Of a stretch of DNA of 64,000 nt, positions 1 through 11,567 are shown piece after piece. How positions within the stretch are numbered: the first letter of the stretch is position 1; every line of letters starts with the position of its first letter. The notes below the pieces were generated by a model that saw nothing but the letters and a program-made list of their open reading frames with translations, searched no databases and was not told the DNA's origin. The position numbers and the translations under genes were made by a program. Origin of the DNA: Isoetes taiwanensis (lineage: Eukaryota > Streptophyta > Lycopodiopsida > Isoetales > Isoetaceae); assembly GCA_021234155.1 (NCBI GenBank), contig JAJEKV010000019.1, forward strand, positions 3,506,356 through 3,570,355. The letters are read 5' to 3'.

Positions 1-1207
1 AAAATAATGATGCCTTCTTAAACACCATTGTTTTCACTGCTCTTTAGAATATATGGAAGGCTAGAAACAGAATTGTATATGGCAATAAAAAAAATCTCTA
101 TTTTCTGGATAAAGATGCATTTCCAGTTAGATTTGGAAGCCATTGTAACTGCTCACAGGAGTAAATTGGGAGACAAGTATGACAAGAAATGGGATTCTGT
201 TGGTAATTTCACAGATGTTTTTAAGTTATATATCTCATGTCTCAATGTCATTAATTCTAATGCTCCATTTTCTGATTGTCTTGATAGAGTACCTGGATTT
301 TCTGAAGGGGGAGGACAAGTGCAAGTTTGACACAATGTTGACATATCAGGAAGCTGCACTTTACAGAAATAGCTCAGGTGTCTCAAATTTGGAACCACCA
401 GGACCACTAGCAAGCTCGGATGACATCATGTTGTACAAGGTTAGGAGCACAAGCAATGAGTCGACTTGGGCAAAAATATTTTGTAGGGAAGTGGTGCAGA
501 CATTCTGTTTATTCAGATTCCTTTTCATGTACCACTTCTCCTTGACAGAAAGGCAGCTTAGTAGGTACAGGGAGTTATACTACTCCCATAAAATGCTGGC
601 TGATCTCTATGGTACCCTGCTCCTGCTAATGGCCAAGGAAGATATCCATCAGCTGCTCATGGAGAATGGCTCTGAGCATAACAGTTATAAGTTTGGTACT
701 GACTCTGGGTTTTACTGGGTCTACAACCGTATCTTTGACCAAGCCATGCAATCCTCCTAAACTCCATCTTGCCACCACTCACCCTCTCCCTCTACTCCAA
801 TATTGCATCTCCATATTTTGTCATAAACTATTGCTCAGTATATAATCTAGCTCTTGTCTAACACTTTACACATGTATTTGGAGACCAAATTTTGTCTTTG
901 CAGGAATTGGGATCTCAGTTGGATTGGAGAATATATTGCAATATCTGTTTTCCAGCTACAACATTTTGGGGCAATTTATTTTTATTGTGCACTCTCTTAC
1001 ATGACAGTCTGCCAGAATCTTTTGGTTCTTCTCAGGAAGTTACCATATTTTGTAGTGATAATGTTCCAATTGGATATTACTTGACACTTCTGCACTTTGG
1101 TTATAGCTAATGAGGATGATTCTTCCCTCATTAGTTAAACTTATGTATGGCTTTTATTAATTAATGGAAAAAACAATCTTAACTTCAAAAAAAAAAAAAA
1201 AAAAAAA
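1..1207 (+). other. Retroposed transcript-like fragment ending in poly(A)
   Basis: An uninterrupted run of 21 A residues at 1187-1207 ends an AT-rich stretch and is followed abruptly by unrelated GC-rich repeat DNA. This is the layout of a LINE or processed-transcript 3' end. The longest open stretch (179-760, 193 codons) contains residues such as YRELYYSHKMLADLYGT and LLMAKEDIHQLLMENG. I do not recognise them. A second open stretch lies at 854-1084. No start context, endonuclease or reverse-transcriptase motif is visible, and the 5' part lies outside the window. It may be the tail of a plant L1 element or of a retrocopied mRNA; the sequence does not decide. Confidence 0.35.
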
Positions 1208-1935
1208 CATGAGGGGTGGGGTCTTGCATGAGCATACAAGGCTCCTGAGACTCCTACAGTGGGCTAGGCCTGATAGCCGGTCACGGAGAGGGCCGGGTAT
1301 GGGTCTGACACTCCCTGGGTGTAGAGGTGTGATCCGTATGGAGCACCTTGCACTTTGAGTAGATTTAGGGTGAGTAAATTCTGCACGGATGCGGGGTCGC
1401 CTGATGCGGCACGTATTCTCTAGCTCACCCATGGAACCACTGTGATTCTGGAAGGGGACGCTTCCCCGACCTGCCTCATCGGACCAGGCGTCATGAACCT
1501 GGAGTAGGCTCAAAGGGTGATCCCTTGAACTTGCGTCTCCGGAAGGCTATAGCGAAGCCATAGCATGAATTGACCCATCTGCAAAGTGTGCACAGGAGGG
1601 GCGGATGGAGTGAACAACCCTAGCCGATGTTCTATGCCAGCCAACGCCATGCCAAGACTCGGTCTGCTGATCTCTTGAGGCCCAGCCGTCAGTCGATCCT
1701 CACTGGAGTCTGAGCCGGGGTAGAACCTGGGTTTTGGGTGTTTTCTTAGGTTTAGATGCATATTCTATGCCGTTGGTATTTGGATGGATGTGCCACCCTT
1801 CGTGGTGGTTATTCATGTATATTTGTGCTGTGTGCTAACCCTTGTATTCATGCTTCCGCGACGTAGGAGCCCCATCGAAGGCGTGGGCCGAATGACCCCT
1901 TCGTGTCCTTCTTTCGGGCCTCATTTTATAGATGG
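1208..1935 (+). repeat. LTR-like repeat, copy A
   Basis: Diverged copy of the block at about 3115-3790. Shared landmarks in the same order are the GTGGGCTAGG / GGGCCGGGTATGGGT stretch, CATGGAACCACT, GGAAGGGGA, ATCGGACCAGG, GTCTGCAAAGT followed by GCACAGG, GAGTCTGAGCC, and a final TAGGAGCCCC. The mix of short GC-rich blocks and many indels resembles LTR or leader sequence of plant gypsy elements. No TG...CA ends or target duplications could be fixed. Open frames here are short and look accidental. Confidence 0.5.
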
Positions 1936-3114
1936 CCTGAAATAGACGGAGGGCCCTGCTCATGGTAAGATGATTGCCATGGGAGGGGAAAGTCCCCGTA
2001 TGTATACGTCCGAGGGTCGTATATATTCTGGGAGCGTCACAATATATATCTCCGTGCGCACGTAAATGTCGATGGAGACGGTGGGACCTGTTACTAGCTG
2101 GTCCGGTAGCCGTGCCGATCCTTCTCTCGAATTGATTTGATGGGTCGGTCTCTGGAAGAATTGAAGGATCACTATATTTATTATTTTTTTTACTTCTTTT
2201 CCCAAGTGCAGTGCGACCCCAAGGGGTTAAGGGTTTTCCCTATCAATTGGAGCTCTGCCTTCACCACCCCCATGAGGGTGATCTACAGGGTTCATAAACT
2301 AGTTCTCGTACTTCGGGACGTCTACCTAACCAATGTTTAAATCCGTTTTTGCGGCGATATAAGCATCATGCTTTTCGAATTGCATTTTCTTCCTCGCTCA
2401 ATGGATTGATGACCATTCGCTATCATTGAGAAATTACTTTTCATCCTGCATCGGGCCTTTCATGTTTGGCACCCTCGCAGGAAGAAAGAAGCAAGGGTGG
2501 GCATAGAGGAACTTGAACATGCAACTCACCCTAACCTATAAGTATCCTAACCCTAACCCTAGGCCACCTTTTGGCTCCACCTACCTTGTGATATGTTCTT
2601 TGCCCAGGACTCCATTTTGAACATCTTCGTTGTGACTTAGCCTCGGATCGGCGTACCCCACGGTAGAAATGCGCTCACGGAAGGAGGAGGAATCACCCGA
2701 CTCATCGTCAAGTCATGGAGACCCTAGGAGTTGGAGGAAGTTCGTCCGGAGCAGGTATTCATAGTAGCTTTATAGATAGATCATCTGGAACCTAGGATTC
2801 CAGATGAGCTAGTACCTTATGATCTTGTTAGTAGAGCTTTCCTAGAACTCTCAGTCTAGGTTTGAAACCCTAATCAATGAATCCTAACTATGAGTTAGAT
2901 GCATGTGATTAGGATTAGATGTATCTTCATTATTGATCATATTATATTGATGTATGATGTTGGTTGATCTATGTCTGCACCTCTTGTGTATTGGAAAGGG
3001 GGGTAGAGACCTAGTGGCTATTATCTAGATGATGCTTCTGGTTTAGCCCTTAGTTCCTATTATTATGCGGCCTATGCATAGGAACCCACCTGGCTACGGG
3101 GGCTACAGAATGAC
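1936..3114. other. No gene seen; repeat-derived spacer
   Basis: No coding signature on either strand. The stretch holds short LTR-like GC-rich blocks, a brief CCCTAA-like run at about 2527-2557 and AT-rich sequence around 2860-2960. It probably belongs to the same decayed retroelement as the two flanking repeat copies. Confidence 0.4.
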
Positions 3115-3790
3115 TTAGCACTACACAACGAGGCTAGTGGCAAAGTGGATGGGGGTCCCTGCTGAGCCTGGCTACTGGGGACACATAGTGGGCTAGGTCT
3201 ATTGTCGGTCACTTCGTGTGGGCCGGGTATGGGTTTGACACTTCCTGGATCGATGGTGTCGCTCTGATCCTCAAGAGTTGCAGGTGTTGGCCTGACCCTT
3301 GTTTTGGGGTGTCGCCACGATTCTCTAGCCGTCCATGGAACCACTAGACCTCGGGAAGGGGAGATGGAACTCTTCCTATCTTATCGGACCAGGGAGATGC
3401 AACCCAAAGTAGTCTCGATGGGTGATACCACAAGACTACGTATCCGGCAGGTTATAGTCATGCCAGAGCCCGATCTAGTCAGTCTGCAAAGTATGCACAG
3501 AGGGGCAGATGGAGTGGTCAACTCTAGCCATTATCTATAGCCAGCCCTGCCATTGTTATATCTCGGTCTTGCTCTATCTTGTAGCCCAGTCATCAGTCTA
3601 CTTCCTTACGAGTCTGAGCCTGGGTAGAAGCTCTCATGTTTTATGGCATGTTGATATCTTTATTGGATTTATGGATGTATGAATGTGCTACCCTTCGAGG
3701 TAGCTAGATGTATTATTGTTGTTATTGCTGGCGTTATGTTATGCTTCCGTTGTTATAGGAGCCCCTAGGGACGCCAAGGCACCTCCGTCC
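3115..3790 (+). repeat. LTR-like repeat, copy B
   Basis: Second copy of the block at 1208-1935, in the same orientation and with the same ordered landmarks. Its right end (TATAGGAGCCCC at about 3755-3766) leads straight into the histone-H3-like frame. The matching position in copy A reads GTAGGAGCCCC. Because the block ends in a splice-acceptor-like TAG in both copies, it could alternatively be an intron or leader of the downstream gene family rather than an LTR. Confidence 0.5.
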
Positions 3791-4334
3791 AAAGAGGCCC
3801 AAGCCACCGAAGGTGGTGAAGAAGCAGAAGGTGGGAGAGCGCGAGTTCATGCTTAAGCAGGACTGCAAATTTGAGAGGAGGAAGAAAGTATACCAGGAGT
3901 ACCTCGGAGGTGGAAGAGGTACAATGACTTATATTGTAAACAAAACGTACGGAAGTACGTTAAGGGTGGCAAACCCAAGAATAAGCTGAAGCCGCCACCA
4001 CCCAGTCCAGAGCCCCCAAAGAAGGTCCGCCATGGACCCAACTCGAAGCACGCCAGGGTGTTTTGGGAAATTAGGCACTTCCAGCAATGCACATCTCATG
4101 ATCCAGAAGGCGCCATTCGAACGGCTCCTCTGGGAGATCATGCAGGAGTTCCGGACTAACTATAGGGTTACACCCCTAACGGTCCGATCCTTGCAAGAAG
4201 CAGTAGAGGTAGAGCTGGTACAACTCTTCGAGGAAGGCAACTTCTGTGCCATCCATGCGAAGAAGGTAATCGTGATGCCTAAGGATCTCCATTTGGCTAG
4301 GAGGACTGGAAGGAGAAGCCTTAGGAGCTTCTAA
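3759..4334 (+). pseudogene. Divergent histone H3-like gene, frameshifted
   Basis: The last 83 codons read as a histone H3 fold: APFERLLWEIMQEF aligns with the alpha1 region (LPFQRLVREIAQDF in canonical H3), LTVRSLQEAVEVELVQLFEE with alpha2, NFCAIHAKKVIVMPKDLHLA with loop 2 and alpha3, ending RRTGRRSLRSF and a stop at 4332-4334. Upstream, after a frameshift near 4091, comes an alphaN-like stretch (HARVFWEIRHFQQCT), and after another near 3905 a Lys/Pro-rich basic region (PKPPKVVKKQKVG). No canonical ARTKQT tail is seen here. The core is far from conserved H3, so it could derive from a CenH3-like or transposon-carried H3. It sits between LTR-like repeats and a tandem repeat. Identity of the fold is well supported; function is unknown. 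Confidence 0.75.
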
Positions 4335-4477
4335 TTTTGTACTGAGATAATTTTGTATAAAACTACTTTTTGTATGATTCAAATTGGTGTAAAATCTTCA
4401 TTAATGTAACTAAAATCTTCTTATTAAGTTTGCTAGTTTAGATTCCTTTTGAAAATTGACTTTTTGGACCAAAATTG

Positions 4478-4955
4478 ACCCCCTCGGGTCTTACAGCGCA
4501 GAAGGCCCTTGCATCGCGAACGCAGACGCATTTCGTGCGGTAACAACCGAGTGCCCTCTTTGAAGGCATGAATTGTCCAAATTTTGTAAGAAAAATTGTT
4601 AGAATGCTTAGAATCAGTTAAATCTTACAGTGTAGCATCTTGAATTTGTCAAAAATGTTCAAAATTAGTTTAGGTTGACCCACTCGGGTCTTACCATGCA
4701 GAAGGCCCTTGCAGCGCGAACGCAGACGCGTTTCGCGCAGTTAACAACCAAGTCACCTATTTTTGCACTTCTACATGCTAGATTTCATAAGATAAGTTGC
4801 TAGACAGTCTAGAATAGAGCCCAACTTGCATTTTAGCGTCTTGCATTTCCCAAAAATGTTAAGTTTTAGTCAAAATTAACCCACTCGAGTCTTACCGCAC
4901 AGAAGGCCCTTGCGTTGCGAACACAGACTCGTTTCGCGCGGTAACACCTGAATCG
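4478..4955 (+). repeat. Three-copy tandem repeat, about 200-bp period
   Basis: Three units start near 4478, 4677 and 4877. Each has a conserved 75-80 bp core containing CTCGGGTCTTAC (CTCGAGTCTTAC in the third unit), GCAGAAGGCCCTTGC or a one-base variant, and GTTTCGCGC or a variant, followed by about 120 bp of weaker AT-rich similarity. The array ends about 180 bp before a TATA box, so it may be the upstream (U3) repeat region of an LTR retrotransposon. Confidence 0.75.
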
Positions 4956-5132
4956 AACATATTTGACCCAAAATTGTCCAAAATTTAGCTAGTAAACTGC
5001 CCTATAGTGTTTCTTAACTTGTTTTTGCTTAGATTTGCACTTTTTGTTACCTAGTTTGGAGATCTATAGTCTTAGAACATAGGTCTACCCGAACAAGAAG
5101 TCTTGGGCACGAGAACTTAGACAGCCTTAGTC

Positions 5133-5140
5133 TATAAAAA
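5133..5140 (+). promoter_or_regulatory. Putative LTR TATA box
   Basis: TATAAAAA is followed by GGGACATC and a C/T-rich start region, a typical plant promoter layout. It lies between the 200-bp repeats and the gag fragment, consistent with the U3 promoter of a gypsy element. Confidence 0.4.
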
Positions 5141-5249
5141 GGGACATCAATTGACATTTTCTCTTCACCAAGTTTGCTCCACCCTCTTAGGCAATTTTCC
5201 AGCTCCTTGCCAATCTTCCCCAACCATTTTCTATTCCAATCTCTGCTCA

Positions 5250-5435
5250 ATGGTGCCCAACTTTATCAAATGGTACAATAATGCCAACCACATCCATGAA
5301 TTCCCATCAGAGGAGGCCTTCCATGTCTTCGACCATCTCTTTGATCTCCATGTAACCTTGACTAGAATACCCTTCAGGGGGACTCCAAAAGGGGAAGGCC
5401 CTTCGATACTATCTTTCCGTCCTAAGCCAAGGTAG
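5250..5435 (+). CDS. Short unidentified ORF in retroelement leader
   Basis: A 61-codon frame starting MVPNFIKWYNNANHIHEF and continuing HVFDHLFDLHVTLTR is the most protein-like segment between the TATA box and gag. Further fragments in other frames follow: VNMDHAILFKKIRGTLTY near 5530 and a basic end (KDVKNFFKSIKGSRR, stop near 5775), so one longer frameshifted protein across about 5250-5775 is possible. I do not recognise it. From 5776 to about 6020 nothing coding is visible. Confidence 0.3.
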   Translation: MVPNFIKWYNNANHIHEFPSEEAFHVFDHLFDLHVTLTRIPFRGTPKGEGPSILSFRPKPR

Positions 5436-6019
5436 GATGATAGTATTCCACAATGACTCCACCCCTGGGAGGAATACGTAGTACTCGATAGCACTTTCAA
5501 GGTTCGCCAAAGATGCCAAGATAAAGGTGAACATGGATCACGCCATCCTCTTCAAAAAGATTCGTGGTACTCTGACCTACCGACTTCGCCGGGGATCATC
5601 TAAGGGATCTTGTAGATGATAGTAGTAGCGCCTACGACACCACCACTCCTATCTCCTCAAATGGCCCGAGCTTTAGAAGGGGAATCTTCCTAAAATATTC
5701 TATGCAACATCGGCAAGGGTCTTCGACTCAAGGACGTGAAGAACTTCTTCAAGTCTATCAAGGGCTCTCGACGATAAATCCTTATCCCTCCCTATGTATT
5801 AATATGTACCAAAAGAATTTTAAGATTGCATGTAATATTATCTGATTTCTATGAAAAATTTCAAGCTTCCAATTGTATATTGATATTTCAAGCTACTATA
5901 ATTCATTGTCGACTTATAAGTTGAGTTTCAACTTGATTTCTTTTATGAATAATAAGAATTAGCATATAAAAGACATCATGATGTATAACTTTGAATAACA
6001 ACCATGGTGACTAATACTT

Positions 6020-6791
6020 GCAGCTAGGAATATTGGCTCAGGGCCACAAGATCAGGGAAAACAGCATCAGTGGCAACCTAGGAATCTTTCGGCCAAGATC
6101 ACGACGAAGAACAAGAGATGACAGCTGAAGCAATCAATGGAAGGTTAATCTAAATGAAGAACCAGATGCAGCAACTGATACAGTGGGCTACACCTTTGAT
6201 GCATGCTCAGGAATATAGAGCAATGCCACCTCCACCGCTGAGAGGACCAGATGAAGCTCCCCAACTAGAGCAGGAAGAAGTCCATGTGCCTGAGAAAAAC
6301 AAAAAGAGAAAAAGAAGAAGTAGGAGGAGCCCATCTCCTTCTAGCTCCAGCTGGTCAGTCACTTCAGCAAGTAGATCCCGAAGCAGTTCCGAAAGTGAGT
6401 CAGACACCTCACAAGGTAGGGACAGGAACCATAGAACATGGGACTATCAGAAGTGGATAATGCAATGCGTAATGTATGGAAAACTCGAAAGTTGGATCAG
6501 TTCTCCGAAAAAGATAGGCCTGGGATGGAAGCGGAAGCTTGGTTGGACGAGATCAAAGAATTTGGGAACTCATACGGGATGAAAGATAAGGACATAGGAA
6601 AGGTAGCAACAGCAAACCTAATTGGACCAGCCCGAATTTGGTGGAAAGGATATGCCAAGTCAAACAAGTTAAGAAGGAACAATTGCAGATTCAAAAAGGC
6701 ACTATGCTTGGAAGAGGCACCGGCAACCCCGGCGCAGAAACAACAAGCTTACAAAGGAAAAGCAACAGGGCCTTATCAGCCAAGGCTATAA
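6020..6791 (+). pseudogene. Ty3/gypsy gag fragment, frameshifted and truncated
   Basis: Two frames join into a gag-like protein. The first (from 6154) has a polar start and a Lys/Arg- then Ser-rich run (residues about 45-95). The second (from about 6490) carries the retrotransposon gag pattern AEAWLDEIKEF, YGMKDKDIGKVATANLIGPA and RIWWKGYA. The capsid part is cut short: sequence resembling the nucleocapsid linker (about 6700-6790) follows after only about 85 residues, with no zinc knuckle. It stops at a sharp junction with root-cap DNA near 6785. No pol is attached. Confidence 0.7.
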
Positions 6792-7210
6792 ACAGGGCAT
6801 TGATATGAAGATCATTATTAGAAACGAGACAAAAGGTTTTATCCCTCTGGCCATGGATATAGAAGGTGACACCGTCTCTGCCGACGAAGCGAGGGTCTTG
6901 GCAGGCACTGCCCTTGCAGTTGCAACCTGAAAAAGCAGCAAATGTTGAGACATGGGGGTGGGGAAGGGGGGAATAACTAAGGCTAATGTTAAGACATGGA
7001 AAAAACTTTGGCATACCACAGTTGCTGGTGCAGGTCCGACAATTGTAGTTAGTTAGGGCAGCCGAGAGGGCATTTTATGCTGACCCATTGGCATTTTCCA
7101 AGAGTAGATCGGCAGGAAAAATTATAGCCATACCCATAATTTATATACACATAGCTTGAAAAGGGCAGCGCAAGAACGAGAAGGGTCACAACTCTGCTAG
7201 ATGCCGCCAT
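6786..7210 (-). pseudogene. Root-cap family gene, truncated 5' copy
   Basis: Reads on the minus strand as the first exon, the intron and the beginning of exon 2 of the intact gene at 40408-41506. Exon 1 starts at 7210 (MAASSRVV...) and retains the Cys-rich CRSTLGKCQWVSIKCPLGCP segment. A 5-bp deletion relative to the intact copy then destroys the KKCSYNC codons and creates a TAA stop. Intron borders (GTATGC donor, CAG acceptor) are kept. Exon 2 is cut within the LHINAL codons at about 6786, where gypsy gag DNA begins. It cannot encode the root-cap domain, so it is a dead duplicate. Confidence 0.85.
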
Positions 7211-7272
7211 AGCTGAGCTTCGAGCTTTTTACAAACTGCAGGATCTGATGAGACGATGAAGAGGAGCCGTGT

Positions 7273-7280
7273 CCTTATAT
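7273..7280 (-). promoter_or_regulatory. TATA box of root-cap pseudogene
   Basis: ATATAAGG on the minus strand, about 65 bp upstream of the ATG at 7210, is identical in sequence and position to the box in front of the intact gene at 41569-41576. Confidence 0.6.
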
Positions 7281-8423
7281 CGGCATTTTGTGGGCAGAAA
7301 GTCAATGCATGTCTTATCGGAATTTGAACGCAGTAATCTCTTGTCTTTTCTGGCGGATTGCCGCCACTGCAGTGCGATCAAATTTGTGAAAAATGTGGGT
7401 TTCCTTGTCTGCTCTATTGTTGTTCTCAACGGTGAGAATTCCTTTGGCCAAGTGGTTGTCGGTGTTTATTTTAGTCCTTTCTTTTGATACCTTTATCAAA
7501 CGGAGGAACATACAGATCTTTTTCATGCTTTTACATGCAGACTCTATGTCTAGGAAATGACCTTAAAAAAGTTTCGGGGTGGGGCAAGCTGCTTGGGAGG
7601 GGTTGTTAAGGGTCCGTCTTCTGGTGGCAACACCCTCCATCTACATCATGACACAGTGCAAGGTCCTGGTCGAGTCTGACAAGGAGCTGGCCTTCGAAAT
7701 GTAAATCCCGCGAGTTGCTAGGTTCTTGAAGCGTTTATATTTCGGGGGATGAGCTTTGGTTATTTCCACTTGGACATGGCCGAGAAGCTACAGTTGGAAA
7801 CACGAAGGAATAGGAACTGACGGAACAGAGTTTGAAATTATCCTCCTCTGGCTGTGGCGATTAGAGATCAATAGCTAGATGTTGTTTGGGATCATTCTGG
7901 ATGGCCGATAGATCTGAACCCTGCTTTTCAGTTCTGGAATCATTGCCTGTCTGATGCAGCAACGACATTCTTACTGGCATGCCTTCTTCATGCAATATGA
8001 AGGAACCTCTAGCCGACTGCTTTTATGATGAACTCCATCTCCTTGCTTTAAGTTAGTGTTGGTTGCATATTGCTTCATGTGGAATAATGCTCCTCTTACA
8101 ATGCTCAACTTTTTTGTCTAATTCTATGTTTTTGCTTGACTTCTAATTTTCTGGAATCCAATGCACGCCCTTATATTTCATACTGAGGAGCTCATGGAAA
8201 GTCCTTGTGCAAGCTAATAGTTGCATTTTACATTTAATTCCTTGCTGCACGATAATTGAACCTGAAGGGGAGTAGTCAGGACAGAGAACCTTGGAGCAGT
8301 CAATTGAAAGAATTGTAATTATAGAATTTTAAAAACTGCTTATGCTCTAGGATAGCTATGTTTTTTAATTGACTGGTCTAATGTGCTATTAAAAGTTGTT
8401 CCATAACATGTTTCATTGGGCAG
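7281..8423. other. Duplicated 5' flank of root-cap gene, then unassigned DNA
   Basis: Positions 7281 to about 7965 match 41577 to about 42645 closely, apart from about 380 bp present only on the right. Homology stops after the shared GAATCATTGCCT. From about 7966 to 8423 nothing coding is visible; the end of this stretch is an intron running into the DUS3 exon acceptor at 8421-8423. Confidence 0.55.
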
Positions 8424-9191
8424 GGGCAAGCTTCTGAATGGGCACTTTTAAGAAGACATTCAAGTGAGGTCATCTTTGGGTTTCAAATTTGTGGTCCATA
8501 TGTTGATACCTTGGCTAGAACTGTGGAGCTCATTGAACAAGAATGCACAGTTGATTTCGTTGACATAAATGTGGGTTGCCCCATTGATATAGTTCTTAAG
8601 AAGGGAGCTGGCTCATTCCTCCTTCTGAAGCAAAGACAAAACTTGGACAGATAGTCAAAGTTTGCTTGGCTGTGATGAACAATCCAGTCATTAACAAGGT
8701 TGGGACATGTTACTTTGAAAAGGGCGTATTCACTCTCTAATTCCCAGTTAGAGAGTGGGGTGCCGGCTATGCATCAGGTGCATGGTAGAACCCAGCAGCA
8801 ACATTATAGCAAAGTAGCAGATTGGGATTACATCTATAAATGTGTTGAACAAGCCGGTGACTTGCAAGTTATTGGAAATGGGGATATGTTTTCATTTACT
8901 GATTGGAATGAGCATCTTGCTTCTGCGTGCCTTTCAACATGCCTAATTGCTCGTGGAGCACTCATAAAGGTACCTAAGTAGCATATAATAATACTATGTC
9001 CAGTTGGCATGATGTATTTATGTCTCAAAATGTATGTGTCAGCTACTCATGTTTTTATGTGGGCTTTCAGCCCTGGTTATTTACTGAGATGAAGGAGCAA
9101 AGACACTGGGACATTAGTGCAAATGAACGATTAGATATCCTTCATGATTATGTTAGGTATGGTCTTAAGCATTGGGGCTCAGATTCAAAAG
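8424..9191 (+). pseudogene. DUS3: tRNA-dihydrouridine synthase 3-like gene fragment
   Basis: Three consecutive exon pieces of a plant DUS3-type gene, with introns retained. Piece 1 opens after a CAG acceptor (8421-8423) and encodes ASEWALLRRHSSE, FGFQICGPYVDTLARTVEL, ECTVDFVDINVGCPID and KKGAGS. Piece 2 holds VHGRTQQQHYSKVADWDYIY and VIGNGDMFSFTDWNEH, then CLIARGALIK, ending at donor 8970. After an intron, piece 3 (9071-9191) reads [16 protein letters not shown] and ends HWGSDSKG at a GT donor. DUS3 reduces a uridine to dihydrouridine in tRNA. VDINVGCP is the usual substrate-binding signature. Frameshifts occur around 8650-8750, where the catalytic-Cys region is scrambled. The N-terminal zinc-finger part and the C-terminal exons are missing. 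A Helitron 3' end downstream suggests gene capture. Confidence 0.85.
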
Positions 9192-11567
9192 GTATAATTT
9201 TATGCTATTATGTCATGGTTACAAGTTGAATAGTTAGCATGACATCACTTAGAATGATAGGACTTTATTAAAACTATGATCTCTTCACAATTTGAACATG
9301 TGAATAGTTACTAATAGGATCTGAGATTATTCATTTTGGATACAGAAATTGTGTTGTGCTAATATATGGAGGTCAGATCTCATCCTTATATGGATCGCTA
9401 TTCAATGCCATTTTCAGTCACATGAAGAAAGGGCTATGCTGAAGAGTTCTTATATTGCAGGAAAAATATTCGCCTTTCTCCACCATTGCATTATGGTGTC
9501 CTGTCATATATCTACAGAATTATCCATTATATCTACAGAATTGTCATGTCATATAACTACAAATGCTTGTCCAATGTTAATTCTGTGTAGTTTTACGTGG
9601 TTTGGAAATTTCAAACTTGCCTACGTAGTTTCATAATAGCCCACTGAGACCATTTGTTATTCCTTCTTATTGTGTTGGATTTTTTCCTGTCTTTTAGAAA
9701 CACTTTTGGCCATGTAAAATTTAAGACTAAAATGCATGTTGAAGGTCCTCAGAATGATGGGACTTTCCTTAAGTTGATCTTGCTTAAGAAATGCATTTAC
9801 AATGCACAGGAATTATTGCGTCCCCAGTTGCTTTATCTTCTAAGCTTTGGTGAACCTATAGATGTTTCTAATAATACTTTTTTCTGATATACACTATAAA
9901 TTGAGGATTAAAATTGAAATTTTTGTGTTCTGATTCTCAGAATGTGCAACCATTAAGAAAGGCGTTGAAGATGTATCTAACATTCAAGTCAACAATCTTA
10001 AACTTATTCTTGAAAGGGCTTTAAATTACAGCATGAACTTTGAATATATTACTTATATAAAACCTTTACAGGCTGAAGACATGTTATATTGGTAAAAGAT
10101 GCACATGTTGAGCCAAATAATGGTATCTTTAGGATAATAGCAGGGTCGCATGCCTGCAACATTATCTTCTTTCTTGAAGAAAAGCTTTTATAGAACGTTT
10201 GATCTTTTTTTGCATGTAGATTCTCAAAAGCATGACCATTTCTATCACCACATCCAATAGAATACCTTTGTATCTGCATTTGCTATTGCATACATGGTTG
10301 CTCATACTATATAATTGGATAATGCAGATGGGAATCTAATTTCCTGCAAATATAGTCATGGAAACCACACTTGGTTGTTTCCAAATTGGAGTCAACTGAA
10401 CACATATTTGAAGATGAGATGGAAGATTCTATGTACTTCAACAACCACAACATGTATTGACAGGAGTAAAATTAGTGACAGTCTCAGAATCTTATGCATG
10501 TTGTTGAATAGTGGTGACATATATTCAGCCCAAATCTCTAAACAATTCCTTATTCACATGTTCCCCACAATACTTTATTATTTTTATCATAACACCAGTT
10601 GTCTATCTCTAATTTCCTATTGTAAATGAATTCAGGTTTCCAAAAATTGCATTGAAATGTTGCCAACTCTTGGTTTCTCCAAATACCATTTAACCACAAG
10701 ACTTGCTTGGAATGCGTGCACAAAATTTAGGACCACAAGATCCACATTGAAATGCATGCTATACACTGTCTAGAAGCAAACATAATACTTTTCTAGAGAT
10801 GTTGCTTTTGTTGCTCATCTATTTTTTTTTATGTTGCTTAATTTGAATAGGGTAGTTTTCTGTTGATTCCTTTGCATTTGAATGACATTGCCATTTGTTG
10901 ACTATGTATCTTCACCCAAACCCAAAGGTTATTATATAAGAATATAATGAACAATATAGTTGGTTGGCCCTCATGTTCTGTGAATTGCAAACAACTTAAT
11001 GTTGAGGTAGATAAACTGTAACAAATTACACCCCTTGCTACTATTTATGTAACTTAGCACCAACCAGTATATATTCACTAACCGTCTCTAGCATAGATTA
11101 CTAACATCATTTGCAACATCATTCCATCTAAACAGCTTTAGGTCCTAATGAATCCTAAGCAATAACTATAATTTGAACATTTACAAAATCACATTGAAAG
11201 CTTCGTAACAATGATCACCTTCATAGGCGCATGCATATTATTGTGACATTTGAATTTGATATTTGAAAACATAATGGCCCATTATGATTCATATTACGTG
11301 CCTTTGGAACTATTTCATGGAGTTGTTTCACACTACAACAATGACCAATATAAAGCATTTTGATATTTCACGATGATTCTACATTCTTGGCCAAAGTTGG
11401 ATTACTCACTACAATAATACGCACATAAACACCAACCTTATATATATGTACGTATATAAAATAGACATCCATCTTGGACAATAACTTAAAATTGGCATCA
11501 TTGACAACCCTACATATGTTTTTAGATCCTAGATCTTATTCATATAATTCTACAATAAAATTGTATT
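9192..11567. other. No gene recognised; possible interior of a Helitron
   Basis: AT-rich sequence without a convincing gene. Weak protein-like stretches occur at about 9690-9885 (HVEGPQNDGTFLKLILLKKC) and about 9950-10025, possibly decayed exons, but I cannot name them. No tRNA or rRNA is seen. Confidence 0.35.

Noticed and set aside
2527-2557. Telomere-like CCCTAA units
   Set aside because: Only two to three broken units in repeat-rich DNA; too short to be an interstitial telomere tract.
7946-7960. TCTGATGCAGC near 7953 as the Helitron 5' end for the 11595 terminus
   Set aside because: Not preceded by the expected A and unlike the TCTATATATA start of the other two Helitron ends.
9654-9887. 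77-codon ORF as a DUS3 C-terminal exon
   Set aside because: Residues do not match the expected DUS3 C-terminus; no other identity could be given.
11331-11414. CACTACAACAAT and CACTACAATAAT as a left CACTA terminus
   Set aside because: Match to the right end (CACTACAAAAAG) stops after eight bases, and the right duplicate has no counterpart.
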